Assembly: GCA_002067405.1 (NCBI GenBank)
Contig: MVRP01000027.1
Location: 1-32,527 of the forward strand
Length of the DNA: 32,527 nt
Source of the DNA: Syntrophorhabdaceae bacterium PtaU1.Bin034
GTDB taxonomy: Bacteria; Desulfobacterota_G; Syntrophorhabdia; Syntrophorhabdales; WCHB1-27
Reading direction: 5' to 3'
A program made the position numbers and the translations under genes. A model generated the notes under the pieces. The model ran no database searches, was not told the DNA's origin, and saw nothing but the letters and a program-made list of their open reading frames with translations. This document shows, one piece after another, positions 28,468 to 32,527 of this stretch. How positions within the stretch are numbered: position 1 is the first letter of the stretch; the number at the start of each line of letters is the position of its first letter.

Positions 28468-31400
28468 TCATACCCTCTTCCCCTTCTCGATGTTGCAGAG
28501 GAAGGCCTTGAACTCGGGGATGCTGGAGCTCGGGCTCTGGACCTCAGGGGTGAGGACATTGGCGCTATCCCCTGTGGCAAGGCCGGCATAGCCGAAGTGC
28601 CAGGGCATGCCGATCTGCTCGATCTCCTTCCCTTCTACGGTGAATGGTCTGAGCCGGGAGGTGACGAGGGCATAGGCTTCTATGGAGCCACGTTCGGTGC
28701 TCACACGCACCCGGTCTCCCTTTTTGATGCCCTTGGTCTTGGCGAGGGATTCGCTTATCTCCACGAACATGTCGGGCACGAGCTCGACGAGCCAGGGGAG
28801 GCTTCGGGTCATGGCCCCTGCCTGCCAGTGCTCGGTGACCCGGTAGGTGGTGCCGATGTAGGGATACTTGGTCCTGTCCACGTTGATCTCTTTCGGGACC
28901 TTCACGAGGGGGTTGTTCTGCACCTTCGAGAGGAGGTTCCTCGCAGGGCTCTCGATAGGCTCGTAGTGTTCGGGGAAGGGCCCGTCTTTTAAGGTGATGG
29001 AGTAGAGACGGCCGACCCCTTCCCAGTTCATGATGAAGGGGAGTGCGCCTTTTTCGTCGTCTAAGGGCGGGGTGCCGCCGTCGGGGACATCGCCCTCCCA
29101 CTTCTTGTCAACGGGATTCCAGGCAAGGACAGCCCGCTTGGGGTTGAAGGGCTGACCTTTTTTATTGACCGAGGCACGATTGTAGACGACCCTGCGGTTC
29201 ACGGGCCAGGACCATGCCCACTTGGGGCACATGCCGAGGTTGTTGGGAAGATCGGTGGGGTCCCTCCGGGCCATGAGGTTGCCGTCTTTGGTATAGGAGC
29301 CGCAGTAGATCCAGTTGCCCGATAGGGTGGAGCCGTCATCCTGGAGCATGGCAAAGGCAGGGATCTGGTCCCCGGCCTTGAAGCTTATGGTCTTATCCTT
29401 GTCTTTGATATCCGTATCCCGGGTGAAGTAGCCGTTTATCTCTTTGGCAACCTTGTGGACATCGGGTTCGTGTCCTTCGCCGTAGTTCCATGATAACCTG
29501 GTAATGGGATAGGGGAAGGTGCCGCCTTCCTTTTTGTAGAGGGCCTTTATTTTTTTATGGAACTGGTCGATGATCCAGAGATCGCTTTCTGCATGCCCTA
29601 CGGGCTTGACCGCCGCATAGCGCCACTGGGCGAGTCTTCCGGAATTGCTGATGCTCCCTTCTTTCTCCACTGAAGAGGCGGCGGGGAGCATAAAAACCTC
29701 TGTGTTGATGTCTTTGGGGTTGACGCCGGGGCGTTTCCAGAAGATGGAGGTTTCTGTTTCCCAGAGATCGGCGGTGACGAGCCACTTGAGCTTGCCTAGG
29801 CCTTCACGGGCTTTCAACGAGTTGGGTCCGCCGACGGCGGGGTTCATGCCGAAGCAGATGAGCCCTTCCACCTGGCCCTGGTGGATCTTGTTGAGCACCT
29901 CCACGTAGGAGTAATTGCCGCTTCTTTTGGGGAGGTAGTCATAGCAGTAGCTGTTCTCTGAGGTGGCGTTGTCTCCCCACCATGCCTTCAGAAGACTGAT
30001 GATATACTTGTTGCCGTTCTGCCACCAGTTGGCGCTTTTGGGCTCATTCTTTTTGGGAAAGTACTTCCCAGTGTAGGCTTCCAGGGTCTCATCTGCATAT
30101 TCGGGAGAGGCGAGGTAACCCGGGAGGGCGTGGAAGAGGAGGCCGTAGTCGGTGGAGCCCTGAACGTTCGATTCACCGCGAAGGGCATTTACCCCACCCC
30201 CTGCAATCCCTATGTTGCCCAAGAGGAGCTGGAGGACGGAGGTGGCCCGTACGTTCTGGACGCCGTGGGTCGACTGGGTGATGCCCATGGCGTAGAGGAT
30301 GGTCCCTGCCCTGTCAGGCCTTCCGGTGGAGCAGTACTCCTGGGCTACCTTCAGGAAGTCCTCTTTTGTGGTCCCCGTCACTGCGCAGACCGTGTCGGCC
30401 GTATAGCGGGAGTAGTGTTTCTTTAAAAGCTGAAAGACGCAGCGGGGGTCCTTTAAAGAGGGATCGCGACGGGTCTTTCCGGATGCATCCATGGCATAGG
30501 TGAAGGATTGCACTTTATAGGTCTTTTCCGTCTCGTCGAAGTGTCCGAACAGGCCGTCCTTGAAGGCATACTCTTCGTGGACGATAAAGGAGGCGTTCGT
30601 ATAGTCGCGGACGTATTCCTTGTGGATGAGGTTATTCTGAAGGGCGAAGTTGATGAGCCCTCCGAGGAAGGCGATGTCCGTGCCCGGTCTTATGCGGGCA
30701 TAGATGTCTGCTTTGGAAGCTGTTCTCGTGAAGCGGGGATCGACGGAGACCAGGGTCGCCCCTTTCTCCATGGCCGCCTCGATCCATTTGAAGGAGATGG
30801 GGTGGTTCTCCGCGGGGTTGCAGCCTATGGCCAGGATGCAATCGCTGTTCTTGAGGTCGTTCCAGTGGTTTGTCATACAGCCCCGTCCGAAAGATGCCGC
30901 CAGACCGACGACAGTGGAGGAGTGTCAGAGACGGGCCTGGTGTTCCAGGTAGACGACCCCCATGGAGCGGGCGAACTTGGATTCGAGGTAGCACTCCTCG
31001 TTGTCGAGGCCTGCCCCACCGAGGATTGCCATTCCCTCAGTACGGTTGACGGTGTATTCTTTCCCGTCCTTGACCTCTTTTGTCTTGAAGGTGCGGTCTC
31101 TCGTGTCTTTCATGAGCCTCGCGATCCTGTCGAGAGTCCAGTCCCAGGATTTTTCTTCCCACCTGTCGGAACCGGGGGCGCGGTGCATCACCTTTTTGAG
31201 ACGCCGGTCGTTATTGGCGATCTGGAACATGGCGCTTCCCTTTGAACAGAGCGAGCCCTGGTTGATGGGACTTTGGTCGTCCCCTTCGATGTTGACTACC
31301 TTGCCGTCCTTGACGTGGACGACCATGGAACAGCCCACCGCACAGAAGGGGCAGATGGTCGTGGTCGTCCTGAGCCCCTTGATCCGAAGCTCCGGCGCGT

Positions 31401-31494
31401 CAAGACCCGATGCGTCCGCCTCCTTCGGGGGCATGGCGGTTCCGGCTGCGGCGAGACCCGCTCCGATGAGAAACTGTCGTCTGGAAATTTTCAT
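28468..31494 (-). CDS. fdnG: Formate dehydrogenase catalytic subunit, selenocysteine-containing, Tat-exported
   Basis: Oxidises formate to CO2 with a bis-molybdopterin guanine dinucleotide Mo or W centre; it may run in reverse in syntrophs. The gene is continuous if the in-frame TGA at plus 30925-30927 (codon 190) is read as selenocysteine, giving 1008 residues, close to E. coli FdnG. The context ARL-U-HSSTVVGLAASFGRG is the typical active site. The Tat signal SRRQFLIGAG (4-13) directs it to the periplasm. The [4Fe-4S] cysteines are Cys48, Cys51, Cys55 and Cys83. The downstream frame (30876 to 28468) is in phase with the upstream one (31494 to 30925). GGGAGAGG lies 6 bases before the ATG. Ordinary gene callers would split this gene in two. 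Confidence 0.95.
30896..30927 (-). promoter_or_regulatory. Bacterial SECIS element of fdnG
   Basis: On the minus strand the UGA (30927-30925) is followed by a stem GUCGUC (30912-30907) / GGCGGC (30901-30896), allowing G-U pairs, closed by the loop GGUCU (30906-30902). Loop sequence and distance (12 bases after the UGA) match the E. coli fdhF/fdnG type that recruits SelB. Confidence 0.8.
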
Positions 31495-31604
31495 GAGTAT
31501 CCTCTCCCTGGTGTATTGTGCGTAGTGAGGCCTGCTCTTCTCGTGAAGAGAGTCGTACCTTGATCATCCGCTTAAGCATTCTTCGAAAAACAGATGGGCG
31601 TGAA

Positions 31605-32060
31605 TTAATTCACATAAGAGCCGCAGCAAATGACGACATCGCCTACCTTTTGGAAGTACGTCGTCTTCTCGGCAAGTTTCTTTGATGAGGGCTTTGTCCA
31701 CTTGTAGCTGACCCAGCCTACCTCTTTTACCTTCGCCCCTTCGATGATCTCCTTGAAAAAAGGCTTTCCTTCGGGATCGGTCCACTCCAGAGAACCTTTC
31801 CCGATCATCTTGTGTCTGGCGCCGTGGGCAAGGATGTCCGCCTTCATATCGAGGACAAAGATATAGAGATCACCCTTCCTGAACTGCCCCTGAGAATTGC
31901 CGAACTCGGCGAATGCCTTTTCTTTTCCCTGGGCCTTCAGAAAGGCAGCTGCTTTTTCGACCATGGCTTTGGCTTCAGTGGAACCCGTTTTTGCTAAAAG
32001 ATTGGCAGAAACTCCCAGGACGAATAAACAGACGAGACAAAAGACAGCTGATTTCCTCAT
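31605..32060 (-). CDS. Periplasmic single-Cache domain protein
   Basis: 151 residues from ATG 32060, with AAAGGAGC 9 bases upstream. An N-terminal signal peptide (MRKSAVFCLVCLFVLGVSANLLA) precedes a sCache-type sensor domain (about 27-148): EAKAMVEKAAAFLKAQGKEKAFAEF, YIFVLDMKADILAHG, then GWVSYKWTKPSSKK and YFQKVGDVVICCGSY, the usual end. Cache domains bind small ligands such as carboxylates in the periplasm. With no transmembrane signalling domain, it may be a free periplasmic binding protein, for example for formate or acetate (inference). It lies 110 bases upstream of fdnG on the same strand and might be co-transcribed. Confidence 0.82.
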   Translation of the reverse strand: MRKSAVFCLVCLFVLGVSANLLAKTGSTEAKAMVEKAAAFLKAQGKEKAFAEFGNSQGQFRKGDLYIFVLDMKADILAHGARHKMIGKGSLEWTDPEGKPFFKEIIEGAKVKEVGWVSYKWTKPSSKKLAEKTTYFQKVGDVVICCGSYVN

Positions 32061-32119
32061 GACAAACAAGCTCCTTTTATGTTTTTTGGTGTTGCTCGGC
32101 ACTCGTTTTTTATGGTCAA

Positions 32120-32146
32120 GCCATGTCGCGGCTGCAAGGACATGGC
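32120..32146. repeat. Inverted repeat upstream of the Cache gene (distal arm pair)
   Basis: GCCATGTC (32120-32127) and GACATGGC (32139-32146), perfect 8-base arms with an 11-base loop. It lies within the leader of the Cache gene transcript. Confidence 0.4.
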
Positions 32147-32175
32147 CAAAAATTGTTTCTGCTTACTCTTGTGCA

Positions 32176-32208
32176 AAGGAATCTTTTTTAGGGTCAAAAA
32201 GATTCCTT
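32176..32208. repeat. 13-bp perfect inverted repeat upstream of the Cache gene
   Basis: AAGGAATCTTTTT (32176-32188) and AAAAAGATTCCTT (32196-32208) with the 7-base loop TAGGGTC. It is AT-rich and ends in T-runs inside the arms, so it could act as an attenuator in the leader, or as a protein binding site. Confidence 0.6.
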
Positions 32209-32210
32209 AT

Positions 32211-32228
32211 ACTGAATGACCATTCAGT
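32211..32228. promoter_or_regulatory. 18-bp palindromic operator, TetR-type
   Basis: ACTGAATGACCATTCAGT: perfect 8-base arms around a central AC. The TGAATG..CATTCA core resembles operators of TetR regulators of fatty acid or drug metabolism. It directly precedes (on the minus strand) a TATAAG box at plus 32205-32210 and follows TTGACT, so it may sit within a promoter of the Cache gene. Confidence 0.65.
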
Positions 32229-32234
32229 CAAAAG

Positions 32235-32255
32235 GCATAGTACAGTGTACTATGC
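32235..32255. promoter_or_regulatory. Second palindromic operator candidate, 9-bp arms
   Basis: GCATAGTAC (32235-32243) and GTACTATGC (32247-32255), perfect complementary arms around AGT. It overlaps the predicted -10 box of the minus-strand promoter at 32252-32281, a position suited to repression. Confidence 0.6.
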
Positions 32256-32281
32256 TACTCTTCCATAAAATGTCCTGTCAA
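32252..32281 (-). promoter_or_regulatory. Minus-strand promoter upstream of the Cache gene
   Basis: TTGACA (plus 32276-32281), an 18-base spacer and TAGCAT (plus 32252-32257). Its -10 overlaps the palindrome at 32235-32255, and the next palindrome (32211-32228) lies within the first transcribed bases. The transcript would run into the Cache gene and possibly the formate dehydrogenase operon. Confidence 0.5.
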
Positions 32282-32330
32282 TAAAAAAGAAACGCCTTTA
32301 CCAGGTTTTTTTGAGTTCATAATCCTATCT

Positions 32331-32527
32331 CTACGTTCGGGAATCTCGGTGGTCCTCCTCGTGGGCATGCCGCAGTATCCCTCGATTACTGGCTCCGATC
32401 ACCGTCTCCTGTTCAGGTTCTCGGCGCTTCCCGACATTGTTGATCTCCCCCCACCCTATCACCTCCGACGGACACGTAGAGGCGCACAGCCCGCACCCCA
32501 CGCACGTATCCTCCTTCACATGGGCAA
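32331..32527 (-). CDS. Ferredoxin-type 4Fe-4S protein, C-terminal part (runs off the window)
   Basis: The minus-strand frame is open to the right edge; at least 65 residues are visible. A [4Fe-4S] motif CVGCGLCASTCP lies near the edge (DTCVGCGLCASTCPSEVIGW). The remaining tail (EINNVGKRREPEQETVIGASNRG, in part) is charged and unrecognised. The GTG that could start it is too close to the cysteine motif to be trusted, and the frame continues upstream of it. It could be the end of an Hdr-, Nuo- or pyruvate-oxidoreductase-like protein. It is co-directional with the Cache gene and upstream of its promoter region. Confidence 0.6.
   Translation of the reverse strand, partial: AHVKEDTCVGCGLCASTCPSEVIGWGEINNVGKRREPEQETVIGASNRGILRHAHEEDHRDSRT

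Noticed and set aside
30508..31245. 245-residue plus-strand frame opposite fdnG
   Set aside because: It is antisense to fdnG across the selenocysteine codon; it would be tempting as a gene only if fdnG were thought to be broken.
1..32527. CRISPR arrays
   Set aside because: No regularly spaced direct repeats of 24-40 bases with unique spacers were seen; all repeats found are pairs or inverted repeats.

Overview
The window looks like a piece of the chromosome of an anaerobic deltaproteobacterium (Desulfobacterota), perhaps a syntrophic or aromatic-degrading lineage such as the Syntrophorhabdia. This is an inference from gene content: a selenocysteine-containing, Tat-exported formate dehydrogenase with a HybB-type membrane subunit, a molybdenum hydroxylase operon with an acyl-CoA dehydrogenase, GTP-type PEP carboxykinase, a sigma-54 promoter in front of an RpoH-like sigma factor, and an HD-GYP protein. 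No rRNA or tRNA gene was recognised.

Layout. (1) Bases 1-5036 are an AT-richer accessory region. It holds a small serine recombinase, a PD-(D/E)XK nuclease-like (DUF4365-like) gene broken by an apparent one-base frameshift, a GC-rich structured island, an autoinhibited Fic AMPylase-type gene with a near-consensus promoter and flanking copies of a 14-base motif, an orphan terminator behind a minus-strand gene remnant, and a decayed HAF-repeat gene. (2) 5087-10379 is core metabolism: pckG with an adjacent GntR/FCD regulator, trpS, a DUF2156 protein and a thiamine-binding UPF0045 protein. (3) 10404-18005 holds an NlpC/P60 hydrolase, a TetR regulator, and a divergent operon. The operon encodes a three-subunit molybdenum hydroxylase (FAD, 2Fe-2S, Moco), a MoaD/ThiS-like beta-grasp protein ending in Gly-Gly-Gly, and an acyl-CoA dehydrogenase with an unusual C-terminal winged-helix-like extension. 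(4) 18216-19271 is a sigma-54 promoter, a structured leader and an RpoH-like sigma factor. (5) 19272-25971 is a mixed stretch: a hypothetical protein, a CAP/SCP secreted protein, two small exported proteins, an HD-GYP phosphodiesterase, a lipoprotein alkaline phosphatase and a GNAT acetyltransferase. (6) 26305-32060 is the formate dehydrogenase operon on the minus strand, preceded by a periplasmic Cache-domain gene whose upstream region carries four inverted repeats. A partial ferredoxin-type gene runs off the right edge.

How the parts work together. The TetR gene and the molybdenum hydroxylase operon are divergent, each with a near-consensus promoter, and an 18-base palindrome just after the operon start is a good TetR operator candidate. 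The MoaD-like protein and the acyl-CoA dehydrogenase follow the hydroxylase in the same direction, which suggests one catabolic pathway, probably for a CoA-linked aromatic or alicyclic compound (inferred). FdnG would read through an internal UGA at codon 190 as selenocysteine; a GGUCU-loop SECIS hairpin lies directly behind it.

The best candidates for something undescribed are the molybdenum hydroxylase / beta-grasp / acyl-CoA dehydrogenase-wHTH module, the sigma-54-to-RpoH cascade with a leader that could mask its own ribosome binding site, and the palindrome cluster upstream of the Cache gene. All coordinates and motifs were read by eye; no database search was possible.
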